Assembly (NCBI RefSeq): GCF_001467615.1
Contig: NZ_LNYA01000034.1
Coordinates: 42,036 to 106,035 of the forward strand
Origin: Legionella erythra
GTDB lineage: Bacteria; Pseudomonadota; Gammaproteobacteria; Legionellales; Legionellaceae
Length of the DNA stretch: 64,000 nt
Reading direction: 5' to 3'
The translations under genes and the position numbers were made by a program. The stretch's first letter is position 1. Each line of letters starts with the position of its first letter. The notes below the pieces were generated by a model. It worked only from the letters and a program-made list of their open reading frames with translations. It was not told where the DNA came from and ran no database searches. Below are positions 26,901 to 36,693 of the stretch, one piece after another.

Positions 26901-29156
26901 GCACCGGCGAGCTGGCAATCGTTTGTTGACAACAATGACATCAATGTGATTCCGGTCGGCATTGGCCAGTTTAATCCCGGCCCGCTCGCTGCTGTGGGGA
27001 ATAGCGGCGATGAAATCATTCAGGTGCTGGACCCTACCGATCTGGATGCCACCCTGCAGCAGCAATTAAACAATGCCGTCACCGGCAACGTGCTTGCCAA
27101 TGATGCATTTGGCGGCGATGGCCCGCATGATCAACGCATTATATCCATTACCCTCGACAATCAGACGTATCATGTCGATGATCCAGGCGTTGTGAATAAC
27201 GAATTGACCGTGTTTGACGCACTCGGCGGTGAATTGACCTTTAATTTTGCGACAGGTGACTACACTTACATTGCAGCCAATGTAAACCAGGATGAGCAAA
27301 TCCAGATAGGATACACCATCCAGGATGCTGACGGCGATCAAGACAATGCCATACTGACCATTAAAATCGATAATGTGGAGCCCCCCGAGGTTACACTGCT
27401 CACCAAAACCATCGAATTTACCCGGACTGAGCAGGGGCAGCAGCCCTACGGCGATGCTGAAGTGGCCGAGTATTTATTATTGCAGGCCTTGGGCCGCGAA
27501 GGGCAGGTGGTCAATGTTCCGGTCAATGGCGTTGATTTAACCAACACCCTCATTGAAATACCAACGCCTGTGCAAGTCAAATTCATTTCTGAAGGTGCTG
27601 GCCACCAGAATATGGTGGGCTATTACCTTTATGATGCTGCTGGAAACATTATTGCCAATTCCGCTGGTCTTATCTGGCTTGATGCGTCCGCAGTCGTGAC
27701 ATCCGGTGTGGGCGGCACGAATTTAATCGAAAATACCGTCAATGCCTTTGGTTTAAATCAATCCGACACGTTTAATATCCCGACCATACCAGCCGGGCAA
27801 GGTATTGGATTTTTCCTGATTGAGGACGGTGCTGATTTGGATAGGAACGGCGTGAACAACGTCAATGCCGTGACCATTAAAAATTTAGTGACAAGCCAGG
27901 GCATCACCTCCATAGACAATTTAAACAACCAGGTTTCCATTGACAATGGGCGCGTGAAAGTCGGCAATACTGAACTCATTGGCAATGTGTATTTCAGCCA
28001 CGATAAAAGCTTAAACACCGATGCCGCGTCTTTTCCGGCAGGGCATGCCTTAAGCGGTGTGACGTTTGATCAGCAAGACCCAGCACTTCTTGCGTATACG
28101 GGGTTGCTGATTGTCGGTTTTGAAGATTTACAAAATGGCGGTGACCGCGATTACAATGACATTATTTTCAGCGTCGATCTGGGAGCCAATATTCAAAACC
28201 TGACGACTGGCAGTGCGGCGATAGTAGAGTCAGTCAGCGATGCGGACAGCGCGTTCTTAAGTAAAGCGGTGGTAAGCAGCAGCGATTTCATTGCCGGTGA
28301 CGCCATTAACCTCGTATCGACTGCCGATGTTGTTTTCAATATGGGGCTGGGGCAGGTCACCATTACCTATGGCGGTGACGATTACGTGTTGCAATTTGAG
28401 GATTTCGGTACCGGGAATAATTATGCCTATGTCTTTACGGCGTTAAATCCCACCCAGCTCGTGCCGGTTGGCGCTTATGAGCTTATGCTTAAAACCTTAA
28501 CCTTCACCCCGGTAGCCAGTGAAGCCAGTGAAGGGGTGGTCCGGCATGTGCAGGTATCCGTGACCGATGACACCGGGTTGGTCGATACCTCCGTTACCCA
28601 ATTTGGCGTGCAGATTAATGATACCTTGCCCATCAACCTCATTGAGTTTAATGCTCAGGGGCATTTTGATTTTGGTGCCGGTAATGACGTGGTGTTGATT
28701 CCCGATACCATGGATGGTTTGGGCAAGGTCAGCGGCAATCAGGGAATCGATACGGTGCAATTTAATCAAAATGGCATGCAAGTGAGTGCTCAGGAAATTA
28801 ATGCGCATTTTGATACCGGTTGGGAAACCGTTGATATGACGGGCCAGGGTCAAAATACCATAAGCCTGACGCTGGATTCCGTGCTGGCGCTGTCGTCCGG
28901 CAGTGAACTGAATCTTGAGTTAAATGATGGAACCCAGGTTTCCGTTCTGCAAATCAAGGCGGATGGCGGAGCGGCGGCGGATACCATTAATCTCCACAGT
29001 GCGGATGTTGAAGATGTTTCGAATTTGTTGACGGCGCCCGCACCGGGTGAGCAGTTATTTAAACTCACTAATGCAGCCGCTACCCAGGAAGCCTACGTCC
29101 ATATCGTCAGCCCAACGCAGGAATTGCCGCAGGTGAATGTAACGGAAGGGGGCTAG
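23991..29156 (+). CDS. Giant LapA/Bap-like type I-secreted adhesin
   Basis: A 1,721-residue surface adhesin without a Sec signal peptide. Residues 1-112 match a LapA-type retention module and end in TAAG (109-112), the LapG cleavage motif. A Gly-rich linker follows, then Bap-like domains closed by DDGP motifs near 303, 478 and 646, two of them clear tandem repeats sharing GSGLY, TGVVTFTQ and VWH(G/A)DT. Residues ~825-1025 are a von Willebrand A domain with MIDAS YYVVDVSGSMGE. A VCBS-like unit (GNVLANDAFGG) precedes a DUF4114-like segment with GGDRDYNDIIF near 1380. The C-terminus has DFGAGNDVV but no long RTX array. TAAGG precedes the ATG by about ten bases. Transcription may start in the 70-base gap after lapD, where TATATT (23949-23954) is a possible -10. 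Confidence 0.9.
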   Translation: MVVQTASGVVQGLEGILIKHSGNGQNELVRLGTPFHEGDTLVLLSGNAYIHLLTEDFPTALSLNQPLHIDGISPLLKTGTSESLIGDIIDEALAKGIDPAFILEALAETAAGQELLGEGGHFFILDPMYGLGAVTAGYPTIGVGFDSMGREDYVTLFDADDLISDVGIPGLPPGGELPPPFVIAATPVVVDETAGLQTVVQGWQSNTPSSAISDVQLKAADGHSAVWDSQTATLTATDGTWAIIVHPPGAGVGITLEFKQLIPVQHANANDPNDFITVPVIMTATREADGAKASCDFTVTIFDDGPRIVGTGEQDILRLNVDESFIPTQGAVDTADFALAFANHFDFGMDNTAAHPGHLVYSLGLESNQAGSGLYTVDNQAPQGKGIEIQLVDNQGVIRGMANGLEYFTISVDAVTGVVTFTQNLSVWHGDTLNPNDLSSLITEQVNDLFIRATAIDGDGDAVSDIIGLGNGIFSINDDGPTISIDAMQTVPQLAVDETQLAVSASASADYSPIFDINPGEDGLGQVDYSLSVNTANGTGSGLYAVDSSQPQGRGDEIRLEQLNANTVEGKLNGELYFTIAIDSQTGVVTFTQYINVWHADTSNPDDASTLNAAIGSLAVVATVTDADGDQAQSTVDVSQGFFAIDDDGPRLTNQSDTAQVVNEDALPQGNADAVQTLTVSGSLDSLVDFGADHASGFELNANFADILEGMGLTSNGEPLSYTSFQAGTETSLEALNPGGETLFNFTFDQATGHYTFNLMGPLDHPSPPVATDDDTQSLAINLGAVLNAVDGDGDSVSLDGRFAINVQDDLPIAVNDCAPVTEPVANLNIYYVVDVSGSMGEPIVTDEGLTTRLALARDALVNLTNQYADYNGTVIITIVPFASGSNNSGAFATEKFDILNGELDDALNFISGLDVSENPIPGSATEYNDALNVTRGLLESDIAVTSPISDYQHVVYFLSDGVPNPPNAGAPASWQSFVDNNDINVIPVGIGQFNPGPLAAVGNSGDEIIQVLDPTDLDATLQQQLNNAVTGNVLANDAFGGDGPHDQRIISITLDNQTYHVDDPGVVNNELTVFDALGGELTFNFATGDYTYIAANVNQDEQIQIGYTIQDADGDQDNAILTIKIDNVEPPEVTLLTKTIEFTRTEQGQQPYGDAEVAEYLLLQALGREGQVVNVPVNGVDLTNTLIEIPTPVQVKFISEGAGHQNMVGYYLYDAAGNIIANSAGLIWLDASAVVTSGVGGTNLIENTVNAFGLNQSDTFNIPTIPAGQGIGFFLIEDGADLDRNGVNNVNAVTIKNLVTSQGITSIDNLNNQVSIDNGRVKVGNTELIGNVYFSHDKSLNTDAASFPAGHALSGVTFDQQDPALLAYTGLLIVGFEDLQNGGDRDYNDIIFSVDLGANIQNLTTGSAAIVESVSDADSAFLSKAVVSSSDFIAGDAINLVSTADVVFNMGLGQVTITYGGDDYVLQFEDFGTGNNYAYVFTALNPTQLVPVGAYELMLKTLTFTPVASEASEGVVRHVQVSVTDDTGLVDTSVTQFGVQINDTLPINLIEFNAQGHFDFGAGNDVVLIPDTMDGLGKVSGNQGIDTVQFNQNGMQVSAQEINAHFDTGWETVDMTGQGQNTISLTLDSVLALSSGSELNLELNDGTQVSVLQIKADGGAAADTINLHSADVEDVSNLLTAPAPGEQLFKLTNAAATQEAYVHIVSPTQELPQVNVTEGG

Positions 29157-29171
29157 GGTTAATCATCGGCG

Positions 29172-30104
29172 CTAAGGCAAGGCAAAATGCCAGTTCATGG
29201 CTTTGGATAACCCTTCCAGCATGATTTCGCCGCGGATGCTATTGCCTTTCTGATTGACGCGGGGGCTTAAGACGGCAATCCCCGCTTTTCCGGGCACTGA
29301 GGCAATGGTGTAACCGGAGACGCCGCTTTTCGCCGGCATGCCGGTGCGTACCATGTGCGTGCCGGTTTCATCATAAAGGCCGCAGGTAGCCATAATCGCC
29401 AAGGTGATTTTGCAGGTTTCAAGTGAGATGACCTGTTCATCCGTTTCGGGGTTACGTCCCCCATTGGCCAGGACGGTCGGTAAAAACAGCATCTGTTCAA
29501 GCATGGCTTCATAAGAGCACAACGCGAAATACAAATCCAGGGTTTCAATCACGTTCGTGCCGAGATTGTTGCGGCTTTTCAGCAGATAAGCCAAGGAACG
29601 GTTGCGGTCGCCCGTGCGTTTTTCCGAAGCAAACACCAGCGGGTTCATCGTCAAGCGTTGATTAAATAGCTTCTGAATCCAGTGTTCAAGCCAGGCGAAT
29701 TGCTGTTCGCCTGTGCCGGGGATACGCGAACAAAGGGTAATGGCGCCGGCATTGAGCATGGGGTTGGATGGCTTGGGACCAAATTGCTCCAGGCGGGTAA
29801 TGGAGGCGAAATCATCGCCGGATGGTTCCACCTTAACCCATTCAAAGACTTGTTCAAAACCAAATTCTTCGAGCAGGCCAATTAAGGGCACCATTTTACC
29901 GGTGCTTTGCAGCGTCACGGGCTTAAGCGGGTGATTGCTGTAAGATAAAGAGGGTTCTCCCAGGGGCTGGACGGCAATAGCCGTTAAATCCTGGTTTACA
30001 TTGGCAAGCTCGGGGATATAGTCGGCTGTTTTTCCTTCCTGGTTCAATTCGGCCTGATGAACCAGTTCTTCCAAGAGCTTGATAGTAATCAATTTTGTTG
30101 TCAT
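29172..30104 (-). CDS. glsA: Glutaminase (GlsA family)
   Basis: A serine-dependent glutaminase that hydrolyses glutamine to glutamate and ammonia. In 310 residues it shows the beta-lactamase-like catalytic SxxK as STGK in VTLQSTGKMVPLIG, KPSNPMLNAGAITLCS for substrate binding, and RTGMPAKSGVSGYTIASVPG near the C-terminus. AAGGG lies upstream of the ATG. In some bacteria glutaminase contributes to acid resistance. Here it is a single gene, convergent with the adhesin with 15 bases between stops. Confidence 0.95.
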   Translation of the reverse strand: MTTKLITIKLLEELVHQAELNQEGKTADYIPELANVNQDLTAIAVQPLGEPSLSYSNHPLKPVTLQSTGKMVPLIGLLEEFGFEQVFEWVKVEPSGDDFASITRLEQFGPKPSNPMLNAGAITLCSRIPGTGEQQFAWLEHWIQKLFNQRLTMNPLVFASEKRTGDRNRSLAYLLKSRNNLGTNVIETLDLYFALCSYEAMLEQMLFLPTVLANGGRNPETDEQVISLETCKITLAIMATCGLYDETGTHMVRTGMPAKSGVSGYTIASVPGKAGIAVLSPRVNQKGNSIRGEIMLEGLSKAMNWHFALP

Positions 30105-30302
30105 AGGACCCTTGAGATCGAAAAATCAGCCATTATGCTAAATTTAGCACAGTAAAACAAATTAATTTTCATTGCGTTTTATATTTCGACATGCCGGGAC
30201 GATAAGCCGTCAGGTGCTGAGATATTGTGCTATTATTTAACTTGTTGAGGAGAAAATAATCAAAAAAACGGTTTAAGTCATCGCATTGAAATAAGGTATG
30301 GG

Positions 30303-30809
30303 ATGCTAAAAACAAAATTGGGTTTACTGCAAGTCAGAGCATTGACATGGCCTAAATTCAATAAAAAACAAGGCTACACACTGTTTGAGCTGATGCTCGC
30401 CGCCGGCATAGTCGGCGTTTTGTCGGTCATTTTTATTCCCGGTTATTACCGCTATGTGACGCGGGTGAACATGACCACGGCCACCGCGGATATTAAAACG
30501 GTGGAAATGGCCATTGAAAAATATTACGGTGAAAATAATCAATATCCCCCTAATCTGGCTACCCTGGGCATCAATCTGCGCGACCCCTGGGGAAACCCCT
30601 ATCGTTACCTCAATATTTTAAATGGCGGTCCATCAGCAAAAGGGATGGCCAGAAAAGATAAAAATCTCGTTCCGATTAATTCCGACTATGATTTATATAG
30701 CAGCGGTGAAGACGGTGCTTCCGTTTCTCCCTTGACCGCTAAGGCCAGTCAGGATGATGTAGTGCGGGCGAATAATGGAGCCTACATTGGCCCTGCCGCT
30801 GATTATTAA
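30303..30809 (+). CDS. GspG-like type II pseudopilin, orphan
   Basis: A 168-residue prepilin-like protein. The class III signal KKQG|YTLFELMLAAGIVGVL has Gly at -1, Glu at +5 and a hydrophobic helix, preceded by an unusually long 24-residue leader. The GspG features follow: ADIKTVEMAIEKYYGENNQYP and LRDPWGNPYRYL, the latter part of the major pseudopilin C-terminal fold, and SDYDLYSSGEDG, the usual calcium-binding loop of GspG. No other type II secretion or pilus gene is nearby, and it sits 14 bases before a GGDEF-EAL gene, probably in one operon. It may be a second GspG or a specialised minor pilin. Confidence 0.85.
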   Translation: MLKTKLGLLQVRALTWPKFNKKQGYTLFELMLAAGIVGVLSVIFIPGYYRYVTRVNMTTATADIKTVEMAIEKYYGENNQYPPNLATLGINLRDPWGNPYRYLNILNGGPSAKGMARKDKNLVPINSDYDLYSSGEDGASVSPLTAKASQDDVVRANNGAYIGPAADY

Positions 30810-30823
30810 GCAAGGATTAGCCG

Positions 30824-33628
30824 ATGCAAACGGAAAGGCGTTTTTTTCAGAGCAGGGTCGCGAGGCGAATATTCTCTCTATTCGTGGTGTCTGCTTTAAT
30901 TCCGATTGTTATCTTGGCCATCCTGCAAATCGCCGAGTTTAATCAACAGGTCAAAGCCAATGAAGAACTCTCGGTGCGAAAGGAAGTCAAAAGCCTGGGC
31001 ATGGAGTTGGCCGGTACCCTCTTTGAACTGGGGGATCAATTCGATTCACTCGGGCAAAGTATCAACCACATCAGCGAAGAGGAGATTATTGCTAATCAGG
31101 ATAAGCTCCTGAAAGCGATACCCGGTTTTGCCGCGGTAACGCTTAAAACCGCAGCAGGCAAAATAATTCATCTGACCGAAAAACCGGTACTTATCCCGTT
31201 CCCAGCGGTGGCCTTAAAGCCGGGTAATTGCAAAATGTTCTATGTTTCAAAACCCGGGCCCGCTCAGGGGCTTTATTTTGCCTGCCGTCCCAATGCCGCC
31301 TACATTTTACTAGGCCAGGTGGATGCACGAAAACTATGGGATCTCGCCTTAAGTCATGAGGAATCGTTGCTGTGGATTATGGATGGCGAAGGGCAGTTAA
31401 TTTTTACCAACACCAAAGAGCCGCTGCCGGTTAGCTACAGTGTCGTCAAACAAACGCATACGAAAACCTTATCGATGAAGCTCAACGGCCAACCCTATTA
31501 TGTGGGCTACTGGAGCCTTTTTCTCGATTACCGCCTGCAGGGAAAAACCTGGGCTATTGTTCTCGCACAACCCGAATTAAGTTTTGTCGCCCAATCGAAT
31601 TTTATTGAGATTTTTCTGCCGACCACGGTTCTCGCCCTGTTATTGACCATGTTGTTAAGCCAGTCGCAAATCAGACGTTACTTAACTCCGCTTGAGCAAT
31701 TAACCGATGCCACCCGCCGTCTGTCACAGCAGGACTTTGCTCCGACGCCGGTTATGAAGAGCAATGATGAATTTGAAGAATTGGGCGAAGCGTTTAACTC
31801 CATGTCCAGCCAGCTCCATCAACAGTTTAAAGCCATGTCGCTTATGTCAACCCTGGATCAGGCTATCGTCGACAAGGCGACTGTGCTCCAGGTGATTGCT
31901 ATTCTTCGCAACCGTTTAAACGAATTGATTCATTATGATTGGTTGTTTATTGGACTTGTGAAAGGCAAAAATAAAAAATCCGTGCGTATTTTTTTTGACG
32001 GCAGGACGGAAAGCCCCATTCCTGACGAACCAATCCCCAGTACGCCTGACGAACTGGCGCGCTATAATGACTCGCCTGAAATGAGAATAAGCCTGTCAGA
32101 TAACCCGCCATCCTTTCTGGCCTGGTTAAATGATAAACAGTCGCGAGGGGTTCTTTTCCCCATTCTGCATAATGGGCAACTGGCCGCCATCATTTGTCTC
32201 GGCTTTTACGACGAGGAAAAATGCGATGGCTGTGAAACCCAGCCCCTGCACGATATTTTTCACCGCCTGTCCGTGGCCTTTTCCCAGAATGAATGGCAGG
32301 AAAAACTGTATCATCAGGCCCATTATGATGATTTAACGCAGTTGCCTAACCGTTTGGTCCTGCGCCAGCAATTAAGTGAGACGCTTAAACGCAGTGAGAA
32401 AGAGGGCCATTATTGTGTGTTGATGTTTATTGATTTGGATAATTTTAAAGACATCAATGACACCCTGGGTCATGGTGTCGGCGATTTATTTTTAAGTCAT
32501 GTCGCTAAAACCATGGAAAATCACCTTAAGGGCCGCGGGCTGTTAAGCCGCTTGGGTGGCGATGAATTCACGGTTCTTTTGGGGAATTTACCCAATCTTG
32601 AGCAAGCGAGACAGACAGCGACCGGACTGGCTGAAGACTTGCTTGAAGCCTTGGCCAGACCGTTTAAATTAGTAGGCGAGGAGTTCATTGCCTCGGCGAG
32701 TATCGGCATTGTTATTCGTTCCACCCAGACGAACGGCGATGAGTTATTAAAATGCGCTGACATGTCCATGTATGAGGCGAAGAAAGGTGGAAAAAACCGG
32801 TATGTTTTTTTCAGCGACGACCTGGAAAAGCAAGTGCTTGAACGAAACCAGGTTCTGCATGACTTAAATCAGGCTTTAAAGGAAAATCAGTTCGTTCTTT
32901 ATTTTCAACCACAAATTGATGCGGCCAGTGGTCAATTGGTCAGTGCAGAGGTGTTGCTGCGCTGGCTTCATCCCAAACGCGGGCTGTTGACGCCACGGGT
33001 ATTTATGGCCTTGGCAGAAGAAACCAACACCATTAACTTAATTGGCGAGTGGGTTATGCGTACGACTTGTCAACAGATTAAGCAATGGCAGAAACAACAG
33101 ATTGTGGTACCGCCCATTGGCGTTAATCTGGCTGCCAAACAATTCACCCAGGAGAATTTATGCGAGTTGCTGGTGCAATGCGTACAAGATTCTGGATTGG
33201 CGACTCATCAAATTGAACTGGAAATCACGGAAAGTACCCTAATTGATAATTTCCATCAATCCATTGCGATGATGAATCAATTGAAGGGAGCCGGATTTAA
33301 ATTGGCGCTTGATGATTTCGGCACGGGCTATTCCTCCATGAGTTACCTTAAACAAATGCCCATTGACGCCATGAAAATTGATCAAATCTTCATTGCCGAT
33401 TTACTCACCAATCAGAAAAATTACAGCATTGTGCGGGCAATCATTACCCTGGCGCAAAGCCTGGGTTTAAAATTGATTGCGGAAGGAATTGAAGAAAAAC
33501 CGCAAGGTGATTTGCTCTGCCAGATGGGTTGCTTTATTCATCAGGGCTATTATTACAGCAGACCCATCCCGGCGCAGGAGTTTTTTGAAAAATATTTGGC
33601 GTCGCAATTAGCTGATCTGCCCCATTAA
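30824..33628 (+). CDS. GGDEF-EAL bifunctional c-di-GMP protein with periplasmic sensor, HAMP and GAF
   Basis: A 934-residue membrane protein. Order: transmembrane helix (~14-35), periplasmic sensor (~36-250), second helix (~260-282), HAMP (~283-340), GAF-like (~345-490), GGDEF (~500-665) and EAL (~680-930). The cyclase site is intact ([11 protein letters not shown] near 577) but has no RxxD inhibitory site before it. The phosphodiesterase site reads EVLLRW (EVL for EAL, a common active variant), with [14 protein letters not shown] and AEGIEE present. It could therefore make or break c-di-GMP; the net direction cannot be read. It follows the pseudopilin gene and overlaps the convergent trpC by 21 bases at its 3' end. 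Confidence 0.92.
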   Translation: MQTERRFFQSRVARRIFSLFVVSALIPIVILAILQIAEFNQQVKANEELSVRKEVKSLGMELAGTLFELGDQFDSLGQSINHISEEEIIANQDKLLKAIPGFAAVTLKTAAGKIIHLTEKPVLIPFPAVALKPGNCKMFYVSKPGPAQGLYFACRPNAAYILLGQVDARKLWDLALSHEESLLWIMDGEGQLIFTNTKEPLPVSYSVVKQTHTKTLSMKLNGQPYYVGYWSLFLDYRLQGKTWAIVLAQPELSFVAQSNFIEIFLPTTVLALLLTMLLSQSQIRRYLTPLEQLTDATRRLSQQDFAPTPVMKSNDEFEELGEAFNSMSSQLHQQFKAMSLMSTLDQAIVDKATVLQVIAILRNRLNELIHYDWLFIGLVKGKNKKSVRIFFDGRTESPIPDEPIPSTPDELARYNDSPEMRISLSDNPPSFLAWLNDKQSRGVLFPILHNGQLAAIICLGFYDEEKCDGCETQPLHDIFHRLSVAFSQNEWQEKLYHQAHYDDLTQLPNRLVLRQQLSETLKRSEKEGHYCVLMFIDLDNFKDINDTLGHGVGDLFLSHVAKTMENHLKGRGLLSRLGGDEFTVLLGNLPNLEQARQTATGLAEDLLEALARPFKLVGEEFIASASIGIVIRSTQTNGDELLKCADMSMYEAKKGGKNRYVFFSDDLEKQVLERNQVLHDLNQALKENQFVLYFQPQIDAASGQLVSAEVLLRWLHPKRGLLTPRVFMALAEETNTINLIGEWVMRTTCQQIKQWQKQQIVVPPIGVNLAAKQFTQENLCELLVQCVQDSGLATHQIELEITESTLIDNFHQSIAMMNQLKGAGFKLALDDFGTGYSSMSYLKQMPIDAMKIDQIFIADLLTNQKNYSIVRAIITLAQSLGLKLIAEGIEEKPQGDLLCQMGCFIHQGYYYSRPIPAQEFFEKYLASQLADLPH

Positions 33629-34387
33629 TTCATCCAGCTTGGCGCCGATGTCTGGCATGCGCATCAGGCTCTCGCCAATTAGGAACGTGTTAATTCCATG
33701 GTTTTGCATGAAGTCAATATCAGCACGGCTGTTAATGCCGCTTTCAGTAATCAGGCATTTGCCCTCAGGCAACAGGTGCTTTAAATCAACACTGGTATAA
33801 ATATCGGTTTTGAAGGTATGCAGGCTGCGGTTATTAATACCCATTAACGGTGTGGGCAGCGGCAGGGCACGTTCCAGTTCATCGCGGGTATGGCTCTCGA
33901 CCAACACGGCCATGCCTAATTCCTGTGCAATTTGACAATAATCATGCAATTGGCTGTCATCAAGTAAGGCCACGATCAATAAAATACAATCCGCGCCTAA
34001 AGCCCTGCTTTCAAAAATCTGGTAACTGTCAATCATGAAATCCTTACGCAGCACCGGCAGAGACGTATGGTGTCGGGCCATTTGCAGATTGGCAGGATCT
34101 CCCTGAAAGAACGGTTTGTCGGTTAGAACAGAAAGGCAGGCCGCCCCATGAGCCTCATAAATTTGCGCAATGGCCGCCACATCAAAATCAGCGCGAATCA
34201 AGCCTTTGCTGGGGGATGCTTTCTTGATTTCGGCGATGATGGCGGGTTTTTTTGCCTGCAGCGCCTGCACAAAATCACGTACCGGTAACGTGTCTGCCGT
34301 TTGTAGTGTGGATAAGGGTCTTTGTTGTTTTGCCAATGCCACTTCCTGCCGTTTTTGTTCGGCTATTTTGTCTAGGATGCTGTTCAT
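33608..34387 (-). CDS. trpC: Indole-3-glycerol-phosphate synthase
   Basis: TrpC closes the indole ring in tryptophan synthesis. It is a 259-residue monofunctional form (no fused TrpF). [53 protein letters not shown] and [15 protein letters not shown] are the TIM-barrel signatures, including the catalytic Lys and Glu. It overlaps trpD by four bases and is the last gene of the kdsD-to-trpC minus-strand run. Confidence 0.97.
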   Translation of the reverse strand: MNSILDKIAEQKRQEVALAKQQRPLSTLQTADTLPVRDFVQALQAKKPAIIAEIKKASPSKGLIRADFDVAAIAQIYEAHGAACLSVLTDKPFFQGDPANLQMARHHTSLPVLRKDFMIDSYQIFESRALGADCILLIVALLDDSQLHDYCQIAQELGMAVLVESHTRDELERALPLPTPLMGINNRSLHTFKTDIYTSVDLKHLLPEGKCLITESGINSRADIDFMQNHGINTFLIGESLMRMPDIGAKLDELMGQIS

Positions 34388-35409
34388 GAATGAGGACCGA
34401 ATTGCTGAGTTAAATCTCTGAGTTGATAGAAATGCTGTTGTGCCTTGCCGCTATCAATCGCCTCTGCTGCCAGGGCAAGGCCTTCAGGAATGCCTTTAGC
34501 TGTGTCGCTGCAATAAAGCGCTGCTGCGGTATTCAATAGAATAATATCGCGCGCCGGGCCTTTTTCACCCGCGAGAACCTGTTCGATTCGTTTCAAACTT
34601 TCTGCTGGCGAGTTGACTAAAATCGCCTGCAGCGAAGGATGGGCGACGCCATAGTCGGCTGGATCCAATGCCCATTGTTTAAATTGTCCGTCCCTGTATT
34701 CAACCACGTCTGCCACTGCGCTAATGCTCAATTCATCCAGGCCGTCGCGGGCGTGAATGACCAGCGCGCGCTCACTGCCGAGATTAACCAGCACTTCGGC
34801 AACAGGCCGGAGCAGGTGTTCGGCATAAACCCCAACAACTTGCCGTTTAACCCTGGCAGGATTCACCAGCGGACCCAGGAGATTAAAGAAGCTTCGAATA
34901 CCCAATTGTTGCCGGGCATTGCGGACATGTTGCAGGGCCTGGTGAAAGTGTGGTGCAAACAGGAAGCAAAGCCCAAGCTGCTGCATGCAGGTTTTTAATT
35001 CTTCATCCGTTAAGGTCAGGTTGAACCCGGCCTGCATCAGCAGATCGGAACTGCCGCTTGAGCTCGACACGGAGCGGTTGCCGTGTTTGGCCACTCTGGC
35101 ACCGGCGGCTGCAGCCACAACACTGCTTAGCGTGGACACATTAAAGGTATTTTTGCCGTCGCCGCCCGTACCGACAATGTCAATGAGCCCACCGCCCAAA
35201 TCAATGCAATGGGCGAATTCCATCATCACCTGAGCGGCCGTGGTCAATTCGTCAACGGTTTCGCCTTTCATGCGCATCAAGGCCAGGAAGGCAGCAATTT
35301 GTGCATCCTGAAGCTCGCCTTTCATGCAGGCCTGCATGATGTCGCGCATCTGTTCAGCCGTTAAGTGCTGCTTTTCAATGAGTTGCTCAAAGAGTTTTTT
35401 GGTATTCAT
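34384..35409 (-). CDS. trpD: Anthranilate phosphoribosyltransferase
   Basis: TrpD transfers phosphoribose from PRPP to anthranilate. It has 341 residues with the PRPP-binding [32 protein letters not shown] and [12 protein letters not shown] motifs. It overlaps trpG by 23 bases at its start and trpC by four bases at its end, so translation of trpGDC is tightly coupled. trpE, trpF and trpAB are not in the window. Confidence 0.97.
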   Translation of the reverse strand: MNTKKLFEQLIEKQHLTAEQMRDIMQACMKGELQDAQIAAFLALMRMKGETVDELTTAAQVMMEFAHCIDLGGGLIDIVGTGGDGKNTFNVSTLSSVVAAAAGARVAKHGNRSVSSSSGSSDLLMQAGFNLTLTDEELKTCMQQLGLCFLFAPHFHQALQHVRNARQQLGIRSFFNLLGPLVNPARVKRQVVGVYAEHLLRPVAEVLVNLGSERALVIHARDGLDELSISAVADVVEYRDGQFKQWALDPADYGVAHPSLQAILVNSPAESLKRIEQVLAGEKGPARDIILLNTAAALYCSDTAKGIPEGLALAAEAIDSGKAQQHFYQLRDLTQQFGPHS

Positions 35410-35965
35410 GATTGAGAAAATGGCTTAATAAAGTTAACCCGTGTTCGCTTAAAATCGCTTCCGGATGGAATTGTAGACCAAATAACGGGTATTGACGATG
35501 GGAGATGGCCATAATGGTGTCTTGGGCCCAGGCATCAATGGTAAAACAATCAGGCAGCGTCGCGCAGTCGACAGCCAGCGAATGGTAGCGGGTGGCCTGG
35601 AAAGGGTTGGGCAGTCTTTTAAAAAGGCCGTGTTTATGATGCACAATAGGCGATGTTTTGCCGTGGATGATCGTGGGGGCGCGAATGATTCGGCCGCCGA
35701 AAGCGTAGGCCAGGCATTGATGGCCGAGGCAGATGCCAAGAATGGGTAGCCGTTGATAAAAATGCTGGATGGCTGCGACGGAAATTCCAGCCTCTTCAGG
35801 GCTTTTAGGGCCTGGTGAAATGACTAAATGGCTGGGAGAGAGCTGTTCGATGTCGCTTAAGCTAATCCTGTCATGAGCGGCCACATGGATTTCAGCGCCA
35901 AGGGATTGTAAATAATGGACCAGATTGTAGGTGAAGGAATCGTAATTATCAATGATGAGCAACAT
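35387..35965 (-). CDS. trpG: Anthranilate/aminodeoxychorismate synthase glutamine amidotransferase subunit
   Basis: The class I glutamine amidotransferase that supplies ammonia to TrpE (and often PabB). It has 192 residues, with the triad Cys in GICLGHQCLAYAFGG and His-Glu in LQFHPEAILSEHG. IDNYDSFTYNLVHYLQ opens the protein. Amphibolic use for folate synthesis is possible because no separate pabA is visible here. Its ATG is two bases after the lptB stop, so it appears to be read from the lipopolysaccharide-transport operon. Confidence 0.94.
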   Translation of the reverse strand: MLLIIDNYDSFTYNLVHYLQSLGAEIHVAAHDRISLSDIEQLSPSHLVISPGPKSPEEAGISVAAIQHFYQRLPILGICLGHQCLAYAFGGRIIRAPTIIHGKTSPIVHHKHGLFKRLPNPFQATRYHSLAVDCATLPDCFTIDAWAQDTIMAISHRQYPLFGLQFHPEAILSEHGLTLLSHFLNHEYQKTL

Positions 35966-35967
35966 GA

Positions 35968-36693
35968 CTATAACGTAAATTCGTCGCCCAGGTAGACTGC
36001 GCGAACTTGTTGATTGGCGAGAATGGCATCGGGGGTGCCTTCACAAAGCAATTGCCCTTGGCTTACGATGTAAGCCCGGCTGCAAATATCTAAGGTTTCA
36101 CGCACATTGTGATCGGTAATTAAGACGCCGATGTTCTTATCGCAAAGGTGCGAAATGATTTTTTTAATATCCAGCACAGAAATCGGGTCAACCCCGGCAA
36201 AGGGTTCGTCAAGAAGAATAAATCGGGGTTCGATGGCTAAAGCCCGGGCTATTTCTACCCGGCGGCGCTCACCGCCGGACAAGCTCATGCCCAAGCTTTT
36301 CTGCAAATGGGTAATGTGGAACTCTTCCAGAAGCTGATTCAGTTTTTTCTGACGTGCCGGCTCATCCAGGTCTTTGCGTAATTGCAGAATGGAATAAATG
36401 TTGTCATTCACCGTCATTTTGCGGAAAACAGACGCTTCCTGGGGAAGATAACCAATGCCCATGCGGGCGCGTTGGTGCATGGGGGCACGGGTAACATCCT
36501 GGTCGTCCAGGATAATCCGGCCTTCGTCGCAGGACTGCAGCCCGACAATCATATAAAAGCAGGTGGTTTTCCCGGCGCCATTGGGGCCAAGGAGGCCTAC
36601 GCATTCACCGCGATTAATCGACAGGCTGACGCCATTGACCACGGTGCGGGTTTTGAAGGATTTTTTTAAATGTTCAGCCCGGAGTGAGGTCAT
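35968..36693 (-). CDS. lptB: LPS export ABC ATPase LptB
   Basis: LptB powers LptFG to extract lipopolysaccharide from the inner membrane. Its 241 residues contain Walker [14 protein letters not shown], signature [15 protein letters not shown] and Walker [16 protein letters not shown]. It overlaps lptA by four bases. In many gamma-proteobacteria rpoN follows lptB; here trpG follows instead. Confidence 0.97.
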   Translation of the reverse strand: MTSLRAEHLKKSFKTRTVVNGVSLSINRGECVGLLGPNGAGKTTCFYMIVGLQSCDEGRIILDDQDVTRAPMHQRARMGIGYLPQEASVFRKMTVNDNIYSILQLRKDLDEPARQKKLNQLLEEFHITHLQKSLGMSLSGGERRRVEIARALAIEPRFILLDEPFAGVDPISVLDIKKIISHLCDKNIGVLITDHNVRETLDICSRAYIVSQGQLLCEGTPDAILANQQVRAVYLGDEFTL

